Source: DASUBV01 sp035532295
GTDB taxonomy: Bacteria; Actinomycetota; Actinomycetes; Streptosporangiales; Streptosporangiaceae
Assembly (NCBI GenBank): GCA_035532295.1
Contig: DATKRH010000017.1
Span: forward strand, 1-64,000
Reading direction: 5' to 3'
Length of the DNA stretch: 64,000 nucleotides
In this document: one piece after another, positions 28,641 through 37,418 of the stretch
Layout: each line of letters begins with the position of its first letter
Numbering within the stretch: position 1 is the first letter of the stretch
Made by a program: the position numbers and the translations under genes
The notes under the pieces: generated by a model
Told to the model about the DNA's origin: nothing
What the model saw: the letters and a program-made list of their open reading frames with translations, nothing else
The model's database searches: none

Positions 28641-30923
28641 GTGCAGAATCCATGGCGCCGCGCCGGCCTCACGTCGAGCGTGGTCGGCCGCATCGCGGTC
28701 GTGTCGGTCGTAGCGGGGGCGCTCGCCGCCGCCATCATCATGCCGGTGACCGGCCTGGTCGGGGTCGCTATCCGGGACGCCGCGAAGACCTTCAACACCC
28801 TCAGCGTGCCGCCGCTGGGGCAGGTGCCGACACGGTCGGAGATCCTGGACTCCGAGGGTCATCTCATCGCGTACTACTACCCGGGCGGCATCTACCGGGT
28901 CCCCGTGAGTTACAACCAGATCTCGCCCCTCATGCGGACGGCGATCGTCTCGATCGAGGACTCCCGGTTCTACCTGCACGGCGCGCTGGACCCCCGCGGC
29001 ACGCTGCGTGCGGTCGCCACCGACTTGAACAACACCCAGGTTCAGGGCGGCTCGACGCTCGCGCAGCAGTATGTGAAGAACGCGCTCATCCTGACGGCGC
29101 ACACCAAGGCGGAAAAGGCGGCGGCGGCGGCCCTGACACCCCAGCGCAAGATCCGCGAGCTGCGGATGGCCGCCAGCGTCGAGCACGAGCTGACCAAGAA
29201 CCAGTTGCTCGCCGCTTACCTGAACGTCGCCTACTTCGACAACCAGGCTTACGGCATCCAGGTGGCGGCGGAGTTCTACTTCCGGACCAGCGCCGCGAAC
29301 CTGAACCTGGACCAGGCGGCCCTGCTGGCCGGAATGGTCGAAGACCCCTATGCCGACGACCCGCTCGCGTTCCCGAAGGCGGCTATCCAGCGGCGCAACA
29401 CCGTCCTGCTCCGGATGTTCCAGCTGCACAAGATCAGCCGCGCCGAGATGAACGCGGCGGCCAGCAAGGCGCTCGGGCTGCACACATCGAGCATCCCGGA
29501 GCAGACCGGCTGCCTCAGCGCCTCGGCCCAGCCGGAGGCGTTCTTCTGCGACTACGTGCTCGCTGTGCTGCGCACCACCCCGGCCTACGCGCAGGTCCAG
29601 CAGGACCTGGACACCACCGGCGGCCTCATCATCCACACTACGCTGAACGCGACCGACCAGCGCGCCGCGCGGTACGCGGTTAACTACGTCCAGCCCGCCA
29701 GCTCCGCCACTTTCAACCCGGGCCAAAACGCCGACGCCGAGGTGCTGATCCAGCCCGGCACCGGGCGGATCCGCGCCATCGCCGAGAACCGCCCGTATGG
29801 CACGGACACGGCCGCGGGCCAGACCACCATCGACTACGCGGTGGACCGGCAGTACGACGGCGGGTCGGGGGTCCAGACCGGTTCCTCGTCCAAGCTGTTC
29901 ACCCTGCTGACCGCCCTCAATCAGGGAATCCCGTTCGGATTCACCGAGAAGGTCACCTCCCCGGCCACAGTCCCCGGCTACACCAACTGCAAGGGCCAGG
30001 GACTGCCGCCTTTCACCCTGTCCAATGCCGAAGGGCCGAGCAAGGGCGCCCAGGCCTTCACGCTCTACAACGGGACGACGGAGTCAATTAACGTCTTCTA
30101 CGCCGAACTCGAACTCAAGGTCGGGCTGTGCAACGTGGTGAAGACGGCCGTGAGCCTGGGCATGCGCCGCGCCGACGGCGGGTCACTGCTGCAATACGAC
30201 CGCGCCCTCGGCGCTAACGGGCTGCCGGCCGACGACCTGCCCACCTTCACGCTCGGCGCGGTCAACGTGTCGCCGATGAGGATGGCCGCGGCCTACGCGA
30301 CGGTGGCCTCGCGCGGCATCTACTGCAGGCCCGTGGCGATCGAGTCGATCGTGACGAGCACCGGATCGCACCTGCCGGTCCAGTCGGCGCACTGTCACCG
30401 GGTCGTGTCCACGAGCGTCGCCGACGCCGCCAACCAGATCCTGCAGGGCGTGCTGTCCTCGCCCGGCACCGCGGCGGGGCTGGGCATCAACCGGCCGGCC
30501 GGGGCCAAGACCGGAACCGCGAACGGCGGCGCGTTCGCCGCGTTCGCCGGCTACACGCCGACGCTGGCCGGCTATGTGTCGGTCTTCAATCCCGTCAACC
30601 AGTTCGGCTACGGCGCCATGCTCGGCTCACGGTCATGTTATCGCGTGCTCGGCGGGGGCCAGAGCTGTGGCGTCCAGATGTACGGCGCCAACGCGCCGGG
30701 CTCCACCTGGCAGATAACCTTCCTGCACGCCGATCTAGGCCCGCCAGCGGCGTTCGTCGCCGTTCCCCCCACCAGCCCCTTCTTCTCCCTGGGATCGGGC
30801 GTCAACTCACCCAAGCCTCCTAAGCCGTCTAACCCCACCAAGCCCCCAGGCCGCGGCGGCGGACCCATCGGCGGCGGACCCACCGGTGGCCCGCCCATCG
30901 GCGGCGGTCCGGGACATGGCTAG
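28641..30923 (+). CDS. Class A penicillin-binding protein (PonA2-like)
   Basis: A 760-residue bifunctional peptidoglycan synthase. One membrane anchor (about 15-50) is followed by the glycosyltransferase domain with EDSRFYLHGALDPRG and GGSTLAQQYVKN. The transpeptidase domain has SSSK (TGSSSKLFTLL), SIN (ESINVFYAEL) and KTG (AKTGTANGG). It ends in a Pro/Lys then Gly-rich tail; no PASTA domain is seen, unlike mycobacterial PonA2. The stop codon lies inside the first of three 15-base repeats. It starts at GTG 28641. It lies next to wblA, as ponA2 does to whiB4. Confidence 0.93.
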   Translation: MQNPWRRAGLTSSVVGRIAVVSVVAGALAAAIIMPVTGLVGVAIRDAAKTFNTLSVPPLGQVPTRSEILDSEGHLIAYYYPGGIYRVPVSYNQISPLMRTAIVSIEDSRFYLHGALDPRGTLRAVATDLNNTQVQGGSTLAQQYVKNALILTAHTKAEKAAAAALTPQRKIRELRMAASVEHELTKNQLLAAYLNVAYFDNQAYGIQVAAEFYFRTSAANLNLDQAALLAGMVEDPYADDPLAFPKAAIQRRNTVLLRMFQLHKISRAEMNAAASKALGLHTSSIPEQTGCLSASAQPEAFFCDYVLAVLRTTPAYAQVQQDLDTTGGLIIHTTLNATDQRAARYAVNYVQPASSATFNPGQNADAEVLIQPGTGRIRAIAENRPYGTDTAAGQTTIDYAVDRQYDGGSGVQTGSSSKLFTLLTALNQGIPFGFTEKVTSPATVPGYTNCKGQGLPPFTLSNAEGPSKGAQAFTLYNGTTESINVFYAELELKVGLCNVVKTAVSLGMRRADGGSLLQYDRALGANGLPADDLPTFTLGAVNVSPMRMAAAYATVASRGIYCRPVAIESIVTSTGSHLPVQSAHCHRVVSTSVADAANQILQGVLSSPGTAAGLGINRPAGAKTGTANGGAFAAFAGYTPTLAGYVSVFNPVNQFGYGAMLGSRSCYRVLGGGQSCGVQMYGANAPGSTWQITFLHADLGPPAAFVAVPPTSPFFSLGSGVNSPKPPKPSNPTKPPGRGGGPIGGGPTGGPPIGGGPGHG

Positions 30924-30968
30924 CCGGGACATGGCTAGCCGGGACATGGCTAGCCGGGGAATGGCTAC
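30911..30968. repeat. 15-bp tandem repeat over the PBP stop codon
   Basis: GGGACATGGCTAGCC is repeated three times exactly (30911-30955), followed by a degenerate copy. The TAG of the first copy ends the penicillin-binding protein, and the last copy reaches the stop of the convergent YqeY gene. It may have arisen by slippage. Confidence 0.9.
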
Positions 30969-31423
30969 GTCGCGGACAGCTGGCGGCGGACCTCGGCGGC
31001 CACGCGGCTGCCCTCGGCGCGGCCGGCGATCCGCGGCGTGACGACCTTCATGACCTGTCCCATGGCCGGCATGCCGGCGGCGCCGGTATCCGCGATCACG
31101 GCCGCGACGATCCGCGTGATCTCGGCGTCGCCGAGCTGGACCGGGAGATAACCGGACAGCACGGCCTCCTCGGCCCGCTCCGCCGCGGCCTGCTCGTCCC
31201 GGCCCGCCTCCTGGAACGCGGCGGCCGCTTCCCGGCGGCGCTTAGCCTCCCTGGCCAGGATCTTCAGCACCTCGTCATCACTGAGCTCGCGAGCCGACGC
31301 CCCGGCGACCTCCTCGTTACTGACGGAGGTCAGGGCCATCCGCAAAGTTCTCGTTCGTACCTCGTCGCGCGCCTTCATCGACGTGGTGAGGTCGGCGCGG
31401 AGACGCTCCTTGAGTCCGGGCAT
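30965..31423 (-). CDS. GatB/YqeY domain protein
   Basis: A 152-residue YqeY-type protein, related to the C-terminal tRNA-binding domain of GatB. It begins MPGLKERLRADLTTSMKARD and contains LSDDEVLKILAREAKRRREA and GQVMKVVTPRIAGRAEGSRVAAEVRR, the family end motif. The cellular role is unknown; tRNA contact is suggested by homology. The ATG at 31423 fits the family start; a frame from 31483 adds noncoding-like residues. It is convergent with the PBP gene. Confidence 0.9.
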   Translation of the reverse strand: MPGLKERLRADLTTSMKARDEVRTRTLRMALTSVSNEEVAGASARELSDDEVLKILAREAKRRREAAAAFQEAGRDEQAAAERAEEAVLSGYLPVQLGDAEITRIVAAVIADTGAAGMPAMGQVMKVVTPRIAGRAEGSRVAAEVRRQLSAT

Positions 31424-31516
31424 GCTGCCTATCCTGCCGCCCCGCCCGGCGGCCGTCGAACCAGGCTCGCCAGCGGACTGCACAGGTCAGTCCGGCCGGC
31501 ATGGCACCATGAGGGC

Positions 31517-32419
31517 ATGCGAGCTAAAGCGGTGCTGGGGGCCGCGACAGTGGCGGGCGCCCTCGGCCTGGGATACGCGGCCGTCATCGAGCGGAACTGG
31601 TTTGCCCTGCGCCGGTATGACATACCCGTGCTGCCGGCGGGCGCGGCCCCGCTGCGCGTCCTGCACATCTCCGACGCCCACCTGACCCCCGGCCGCCACC
31701 GGCTGCTGTCCTGGATCCGTTCCCTGGACGCCCTGGACCCGGACCTCGTGGTGAACACCGGGGACTCGATCTCGCACCCGGATGCCGTGGGGCCACTGCT
31801 GGACGCGCTCGGACCGCTGCTGGACCGGCCCGGCGTCTTCGTCTACGGCTCCAACGACCTGCACTCGCCCAGGCCCAAGAACCCGGCCCGGTACCTGTGG
31901 CGCACGTCGTCGAAGGACCACGACCGGCACGTCCCCGACCTGCCCTGGGCAGAGCTGGGCAACGCCCTGGAGACCGCGGGCTGGCTCAACGCGAACAACC
32001 AGCGGGGCCGGCTCAAGGCCGGAGACCTGGACATCGAGGTGGCCGGCGTCCACGACTCGCACATGAAGGCCGATCGTTATGACCGGGTCGCCGGGCCCGC
32101 CGACCCGGCAGCCGACCTGCGGCTAGGTGTCCTGCACTCGCCGGAGCCCGCCGTGCTGGACCGGTTCACCGGCGACGGCTTCGACCTGCTCCTGGCGGGT
32201 CACACCCACGGCGGCCAGGTGCGCCTGCCGGGCACCGGCGCGCTGGTCACCAACTGCGGGATCGACCGCCCGCGGGCCAGTGGCCTGCATCACCATCCGG
32301 TTGACGGGAATGCGTGGCTGCATGTCTCCGCAGGCCTGGGCACGTCGCCCTGGGCGCCGATCCGGTTCTTGTGCCGCCCAGAGGCGACCTTGCTCACGCT
32401 GGTCCCCAGGATCAGCTAG
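31517..32419 (+). CDS. Metallophosphoesterase, membrane-anchored
   Basis: A 300-residue calcineurin-like phosphoesterase. A short N-terminal hydrophobic stretch (about 5-20) may anchor it. The metal motifs are HISDAHLTPG (DxH), NTGDSI (GD), YGSNDLHSP (GND, here SND) and AGHTHGGQ (GHxH). The replacement of Gly in GND by Ser-Asn-Asp is a small deviation. This group is often called YaeI- or YkuE-like and may act on lipid or cell-envelope phosphoesters. Confidence 0.88.
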   Translation: MRAKAVLGAATVAGALGLGYAAVIERNWFALRRYDIPVLPAGAAPLRVLHISDAHLTPGRHRLLSWIRSLDALDPDLVVNTGDSISHPDAVGPLLDALGPLLDRPGVFVYGSNDLHSPRPKNPARYLWRTSSKDHDRHVPDLPWAELGNALETAGWLNANNQRGRLKAGDLDIEVAGVHDSHMKADRYDRVAGPADPAADLRLGVLHSPEPAVLDRFTGDGFDLLLAGHTHGGQVRLPGTGALVTNCGIDRPRASGLHHHPVDGNAWLHVSAGLGTSPWAPIRFLCRPEATLLTLVPRIS

Positions 32420-32436
32420 ACTTCTGGCGCGGTCGG

Positions 32437-32515
<79 letters not shown>

Positions 32516-32649
32516 TTTTCCCGGGTCAGCAGCCTGCGACCCGTTCCTTTCATTCCTGCTGCCCCTCTCGTGTTCGATTCTGGGAGCGGTGGCGAGCCGG
32601 TTCGCCTGCGTGCTCCCTGCGGCCCGGCTGGCCGACCCTGGCGGCTACT

Positions 32650-32661
32650 TAATAGATGTTC
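32650..32661. promoter_or_regulatory. Operator-like 12-mer upstream of rpiR-type gene
   Basis: TAATAGATGTTC; its complement GAACATCTATTA is identical to 38203-38214 and similar to palindromes at 38242 and 46091. It lies 34 bases before the regulator start. A weaker relative, TAACGTATGTTC, overlaps the start codon (32689-32700). It is a candidate autoregulatory site. Confidence 0.5.
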
Positions 32662-32694
32662 CGATTGTCTCAGTGATCGATCATCATGTAACGT

Positions 32695-33672
32695 ATGTTC
32701 GAGATGCGCCAGGGACAGCCGGCAAGGAACATCGTCACGGAGGTCAGAACGGAACCGATTGGCGGCCCGCCCGCCTCCATCTGGGATTCGCTGCGGCAGC
32801 GGATGCAAGACTTCAGCTCAGCCGAGCGCAAGGTCGCCAGGGTAGTGCTCACGAACTCGCCGACGGTCGGGCTGGAGACGGTCGCGCGGCTCGCCGAGCT
32901 GGCCGGCGTCAGCGGCCCCACCGTAATCCGGTTCGTCAACCGGCTCGGCTTCGACAGTTTCATCGACTTCCAGCGCGCCATCCGGGTCGAGCTCGATGCC
33001 CGGATGGCATCGCCGGTCGGGCGCTACGCACAGCAGGGCGCGGCCGTCGGGCTCGATCAGGTGATCGGGCAGCACCGCGACCTGTTCGTTCGTGACCTGC
33101 AGGAGACCTTTGACGCGATGTCCCCCGGCGAGTTCCAGGCGGTCGTCGACCTCCTGGCCGATACCCGCAGGCGGATCTGGGTGGTCGGCGGCAGGTTCAG
33201 CCGCATCCTGGCGCAGTACCTGCACCTGCATCTGCAGCAGCTACGGCCGAACGTCCACCTGCTGACCGAGAGCGCGGCTGACCGGGTCGCCGCCGCCCTC
33301 GACGCAGGCCGGCGGGACGTCCTGGTGGCCTTCGACTACCGGCGCTATGAGACCGAGACCATCGACCTGGCCAGGGCGATGGCTGGCTCGGACGCGACCG
33401 TCGTGCTCTTCACCGACCGGTGGCTTTCGCCCATCGCCGACGTTGCCGAGGTCGTACTCCCGTCCATCGTCGAATCGCCCTCGCCATTCGAGACGCTGGT
33501 CCCTGGCCTCGCCGTCGTGGAGGCCGTGGTCGCCGGCCTGGTCGGCGCCATGGGCCAGCCGGCCAGGCGCCGGGTCGAGCGGTACGCGGCGATCACCGAC
33601 CGGATGGTGATCGGGTGGAATCCGCCAGGCAAGAAGGAGCCGGGGCATGACAAGAAGGAGCCAGGGACATGA
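32695..33672 (+). CDS. RpiR/MurR-family transcription regulator
   Basis: A 325-residue regulator. The N-terminal HTH_6 domain (about 28-105) has SSAERKVARVVL and LAELAGVSGPTVIRFVNRLGFDSFIDFQ. A SIS domain (about 155-290; RRIWVVGGRFSRILAQYL) normally binds a phosphorylated sugar or related ligand. It begins the catabolic cluster and overlaps the next gene as ATGA. Its last residues, KKEPGHDKKEPGT, come from a tandem duplication of the ribosome site used by the next gene. It probably controls the cluster through the shared 12-bp palindromes. Confidence 0.9.
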   Translation: MFEMRQGQPARNIVTEVRTEPIGGPPASIWDSLRQRMQDFSSAERKVARVVLTNSPTVGLETVARLAELAGVSGPTVIRFVNRLGFDSFIDFQRAIRVELDARMASPVGRYAQQGAAVGLDQVIGQHRDLFVRDLQETFDAMSPGEFQAVVDLLADTRRRIWVVGGRFSRILAQYLHLHLQQLRPNVHLLTESAADRVAAALDAGRRDVLVAFDYRRYETETIDLARAMAGSDATVVLFTDRWLSPIADVAEVVLPSIVESPSPFETLVPGLAVVEAVVAGLVGAMGQPARRRVERYAAITDRMVIGWNPPGKKEPGHDKKEPGT

Positions 33673-33682
33673 CAGGCGTTGA
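33647..33682 (+). other. Possible 11-codon mini-ORF from duplicated ribosome site
   Basis: AAGAAGGAGCCGGGGCATGAC (33631-33651) is repeated with two changes at 33652-33673. The first copy offers a good ribosome site and an ATG at 33647 opening MTRRSQGHDRR, which ends inside the ligase gene. It would compete with or feed ribosomes to the true start at 33669. Whether it is translated is unknown. Confidence 0.35.
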
Positions 33683-34991
33683 CTTCACGCTGGTGGCCAC
33701 GTGCGACCTGGCCGGCCACGTGCGGGGCCGCTCGTTCAGCGCGGACCAACTGCCCGGCCGCCTGGACAGCGGCGTCGGCTGGGTGCCCGCCAACATCGCC
33801 ATCACGGCATTCGGCGAGCTGGCCGAGTCCGCCCTGTCAGGCCCGCTCGGTGACCTGCGGCTGCGGCCGGATCCCGCGGCCAGCGTCCGGCTGGACCCGA
33901 TCTCGGACGGCGGGGCCTTCCAGGTCACCCTGGCCGACATCGTCAACCTGGACTACTCTCCGTGGTCGTGCTGTCCGCGGCAGGTACTGCGCCGGGCGCT
34001 GGCTGCCCTGCAGGCCGAGTTCGGCCTGTCGGTCCGCGCCAGCTTCGAGCACGAGTTCTCCATCCTCGGGCCCGATGGCTCGGTCCTGCCCCGCGGCGGG
34101 CCGCCGTTCACCGTCGGGGCATTGCGGTGGCTCGAGCCATTCGGCTCCGACCTGGTCACCGCGCTGGACCGAGCCGGCTTCGAGCCGGACAACTGGCTGG
34201 CGGAGTTCGGGCCCAATCAGTTCGAGATCACCCTGGCCCCCTGTGACGCCCTCGCCGCGGCGGACCGCGCTGTGCTGCTCCGCGAGCTGGTTCGCGATCT
34301 GGCGGGGCGGCATGGCCGGCGGGCGTCCTTCAGCCCGCTGATCCAGCCCAAGGCAATCGGCAACGGGGTGCACGTGCACTTCAGCCTGTGCGACGCGGAC
34401 CGGGAGCCGGTCTTGTACGATCCGTCGGCAGCCGGCGGACTCAGCTCGGCCGGATCGTCCTTCGCGGCCGGCATCCTCGCGCATGGCAAGGCGATCTGCG
34501 CCCTGACCGCGCCCAGCGTCGTGTCGTACCTGCGCATGCGACCGCACACTTGGAGCACCGCGCACATCTCGCTTGGCCTGCGTAACCGCGAGTCGATGCT
34601 ACGCATCTGCCCGACGGTGGGAACGCGCGACATCGCCGGCCAGTACAACCTGGAGTTCCGCGCGGCCGACGCGACCGCCAACCCGTGGCTGGTCATGGCC
34701 GCCGTGGTCCTCGCCGGGCTCGACGGCCTGCGCGCCCAGATGCCACGTCCCCCGGTGGTCGAGGGGGATCCGGACGGCTGGACACAAGCCCAGCGCGAGT
34801 CCGCCGGAATCGCCCCGCTGCCAGGCTCCCTGGACGAGGCCCTCGACGTCCTCGCCACCGACGAAGTCGCGGGGCAGTGGCTCGGGCCTGAGCTCCTCGG
34901 CGCCTACCTGGCGGTCAAGGGCAATGAGATGGCCGCGCTCAAGGGAGCCTCGGCTGAGACGATCTGCGAGAGGTACACGGATGTCTACTAA
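33669..34991 (+). CDS. Glutamine-synthetase-like ligase (glnA-type)
   Basis: A 440-residue member of the glutamine synthetase superfamily, related to gamma-glutamylamide synthetases rather than housekeeping GlnA. Core motifs are SFEHEFSIL (first metal/substrate region), EFGPNQFEITL, KAIGNGVHVHFS and EFRAADATANPWLVMAAVVLAGLDG. The usual PGYEAP-like segment is PHTWSTAHI, so the amine or acid pocket differs. No adenylylation-site tyrosine motif is seen. It is translationally coupled to the regulator and overlaps the next amidohydrolase by 11 bases. It may glutamylate an amine; this is inferred. Confidence 0.88.
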   Translation: MTGVDFTLVATCDLAGHVRGRSFSADQLPGRLDSGVGWVPANIAITAFGELAESALSGPLGDLRLRPDPAASVRLDPISDGGAFQVTLADIVNLDYSPWSCCPRQVLRRALAALQAEFGLSVRASFEHEFSILGPDGSVLPRGGPPFTVGALRWLEPFGSDLVTALDRAGFEPDNWLAEFGPNQFEITLAPCDALAAADRAVLLRELVRDLAGRHGRRASFSPLIQPKAIGNGVHVHFSLCDADREPVLYDPSAAGGLSSAGSSFAAGILAHGKAICALTAPSVVSYLRMRPHTWSTAHISLGLRNRESMLRICPTVGTRDIAGQYNLEFRAADATANPWLVMAAVVLAGLDGLRAQMPRPPVVEGDPDGWTQAQRESAGIAPLPGSLDEALDVLATDEVAGQWLGPELLGAYLAVKGNEMAALKGASAETICERYTDVY

Positions 34992-36153
34992 CCGGGCAGG
35001 CGATCGTGCGGCGGTTCCGGATCAGGGTGACCCGGCGCCCGGCCTGCTGATCGACCACCACTGCCATGGCGTTGTCCGCGATGACCTGGACAGGCCGGCC
35101 TTCGAGCAGCTCATGACCGAGTCTGCTCTGCCGGCGCCACCGGGAACCACCCATCTGGACACCCCGATGGGACTGGCGATCCGCCGGTGGTGCGCCCCAC
35201 TGCTCGATCTGCCGCGGCACGCGCCCGCCGAGCGGTACCTGGAGCGGCGCGCCGAGCTGGGAACCGCCGAGGTGAACCGCAGGCTGCTGACTGCCGCCGG
35301 CATATCACACCTGCTCCTGGACACCGGGTACACGCCAGCGGCGATCCTGGCTCCGGCGGAGATGGCCCGGGTAGCCGGAGCGCGGGCGCACGTAGTGACC
35401 AGAATCGAGGCCGTGGCCGAGCAGGTCGCCGCCGCGAGCGATTCCCCGGCGGACTTCCTGGCGTCGCTCGGCCCGGAGTTGCACCGCCAGGCAGCCGCAT
35501 CGGTCGGGCTCAAATCGATCATCGCCTACCGGTACGGGCTGGATTTCGACCCGGCACGGCCGGGCGATCACGAGGCCCTCGCCGCCGCGCAGGAGTGGTT
35601 CGCGGCAGGCAGCCGTGAGCGCGTCACGCATCCGGTGCTACTTCGCTGGCTGCTGTGGCAGGGCGTGGACATCGCGCGAGAGCTCGCCCTGCCGGTCCAG
35701 TTCCACGTCGGCTACGGCGACGGCGACCTGGAAGTGCACCGGTGCAACCCGCTCCTGATGACCTCGTTCATCCGCGCGACGACCGGGCTGGGCGTTCCGC
35801 TGATGCTGCTGCACTGCTACCCGTACGAGCGCGAGGCCGGGTACCTGGCCGCCGTGTTCCCGCATGTCTACTTCGACGTCGGCTGCATCGTGCATTACAC
35901 CGGCGCCGAGAGCCGCCGGGTCATCGCGCACGCTCTCGAGCTGGCCCCGTTCCACAAGGTGCTTTTCAGTACTGATGCCTTCGGGCTGCCGGAACTGTAC
36001 CTGGTGGGCGCCTCGGCGTTCCGCCGCGGCCTGGACGCCACGCTCTCCCGGTGGGTGGAGAACGACGACTGCACGCGGCTGGATGCGCACGCGATTACCG
36101 AGATGGTGTGCTCCGGCAATGCGCTGCGGGTGTACCCCGGGCTGTCCGCGTGA
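34981..36153 (+). CDS. FluG-type amidohydrolase (amidohydrolase 2 family)
   Basis: A 390-residue TIM-barrel metallohydrolase. LLIDHHCHGVV supplies the HxH metal motif near the N-terminus, and PVQFHVGYGDGD, LMLLHCYPYEREAGYLA and LFSTDAFGLPELYLVG are the other metal strands. The sequence resembles the N-terminal half of fungal FluG, where it is fused to a glutamine-synthetase domain; here the two are neighbours. I chose ATG 34981 with GAGAGG upstream. It may open a gamma-glutamyl amide or lactam. Confidence 0.88.
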   Translation: MSTNRAGDRAAVPDQGDPAPGLLIDHHCHGVVRDDLDRPAFEQLMTESALPAPPGTTHLDTPMGLAIRRWCAPLLDLPRHAPAERYLERRAELGTAEVNRRLLTAAGISHLLLDTGYTPAAILAPAEMARVAGARAHVVTRIEAVAEQVAAASDSPADFLASLGPELHRQAAASVGLKSIIAYRYGLDFDPARPGDHEALAAAQEWFAAGSRERVTHPVLLRWLLWQGVDIARELALPVQFHVGYGDGDLEVHRCNPLLMTSFIRATTGLGVPLMLLHCYPYEREAGYLAAVFPHVYFDVGCIVHYTGAESRRVIAHALELAPFHKVLFSTDAFGLPELYLVGASAFRRGLDATLSRWVENDDCTRLDAHAITEMVCSGNALRVYPGLSA

Positions 36154-36163
36154 TCGGCCGGAG

Positions 36164-37369
36164 GTGACGCCGCTCGACCTGCCCGGCTTCGTCGGCGCGG
36201 TAGAGCAGGAGCTTGCGTCCGTGCTGGCCGACGTTAGGGCCCTGCGCCGGCGCATTCACCAGGCCCCAGAGATCGGCTGGCAGGAGCACCGCACGTCGGC
36301 CGCCATCGTCGGCGCGCTCCCTGGCCTCACCGTGGAGCCGATCGCCGGGACCGGGCTGCTCGTCCGCACCGGGAGCGCCGGCACGCCCGCGATCGGCGTC
36401 CGGGCCGAGCTCGACGCGCTGCCGCTGGCCGAGCAGACCGGCGCGAGCTTCGCCTCGGCGACGGGGGTGATGCATGCCTGCGGTCACGACGTGCACATGT
36501 CCGCGCTCGTGGCCCTGCTGCGTGCCTTCGCCCTGGCTACCGCGGCCACGCCCGCGCCAGCGGCGCTGCTCGGCGTCTTCCAGCCCAGCGAGGAGGCGTC
36601 CCCGTCCGGGGCCGTGCGGATCACCGAGACCGGGCGGCTACAAGAGCAGCACCTGGCGGCGATGCTGGCAGTGCACCTTCACCCGGACGTCCCGTGGGGG
36701 GCGGTCACGACGGGCGAGGGCGCGGTGAACGCCGGCTCGGACAGCTTCGTCCTGACTGTCACGGGCGCGGGCGGCCACGGGGCCTATCCGCACCGGAGCC
36801 ATGATCCGGTGCTCGCGCTGAGCCAGGTCGTCGTGGCCCTGCAGCAGGTCGTCAGCCGCCGCACCGATCCGATGCACCCGACCGTTCTGTCCGTCTGCCG
36901 GCTGCAGGCCGGCTCGGCGGCCAACGTGATCCCGACCGAGGCGCTTGCCGAGGGCACTGTCCGCGTGCTCATCCCGGATGACCGCCAGGAGATACTCGAC
37001 CTGATCGCGTCGGTGACGGAGAATACGGCCACCGCGTACGGGTGCCTGGCGAGGGTGGAGTTCACCCTCGGTGATCCTCCCCTCGTCAACGACCGCCGGC
37101 TGGTGAGCGCCGTCGATCCCTGGCTTGACCGCAGCGGGTTCGGCGCAGCCGAGCCGATGCGCTCCTGCGGGTCAGACGACTTCGCGGTCTACCGCGAGGT
37201 GGCGCCCAGCCTCATGATGTTCCTCGGCCTGCGCGGCCATGACGGGGACAGTTACCCGGCCCTGCACCACCCGGCGTTCCTGCCGCCAGAGGATGCCGTG
37301 GAACAAACCGCGCGCGCCATGCTGGCCGCCTATGCGGGAGCGGCGGAACTGATCATCGGCACCGGCTAG
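36164..37369 (+). CDS. M20-family amidohydrolase (HipO/AmhX-like)
   Basis: A 401-residue metal-dependent amidohydrolase of the M20D type, which deacylates N-acyl amino acids and related amides. HACGHDVHMSALVALL holds a metal His and the catalytic region, PSEEASPSGA has the catalytic Glu pair, and LHHPAFLPPEDA gives the final His. The dimerisation lid lies in between (GAGGHGAYPHRSHDPV). The start is uncertain: GTG 36164 lies 11 bases after the preceding stop, but its GGAGG is very close. No signal peptide. A strong hairpin follows the stop. Confidence 0.88.
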   Translation: MTPLDLPGFVGAVEQELASVLADVRALRRRIHQAPEIGWQEHRTSAAIVGALPGLTVEPIAGTGLLVRTGSAGTPAIGVRAELDALPLAEQTGASFASATGVMHACGHDVHMSALVALLRAFALATAATPAPAALLGVFQPSEEASPSGAVRITETGRLQEQHLAAMLAVHLHPDVPWGAVTTGEGAVNAGSDSFVLTVTGAGGHGAYPHRSHDPVLALSQVVVALQQVVSRRTDPMHPTVLSVCRLQAGSAANVIPTEALAEGTVRVLIPDDRQEILDLIASVTENTATAYGCLARVEFTLGDPPLVNDRRLVSAVDPWLDRSGFGAAEPMRSCGSDDFAVYREVAPSLMMFLGLRGHDGDSYPALHHPAFLPPEDAVEQTARAMLAAYAGAAELIIGTG

Positions 37370-37403
37370 CGATCGCGCCGGCTCCGCCGCCGGCTCTGAT
37401 CGC
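37369..37403. terminator. Hairpin between convergent genes
   Basis: Two nested perfect stems, GCGATC...GATCGC and inside it GCCGGC...GCCGGC, directly after the M20 stop and before the stop of the opposing SDR gene. A T-run is absent, as usual in high-GC actinomycetes. It probably ends transcripts from both sides. Confidence 0.65.
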
Positions 37404-37418
37404 CGCCGTCAGCTCCGA

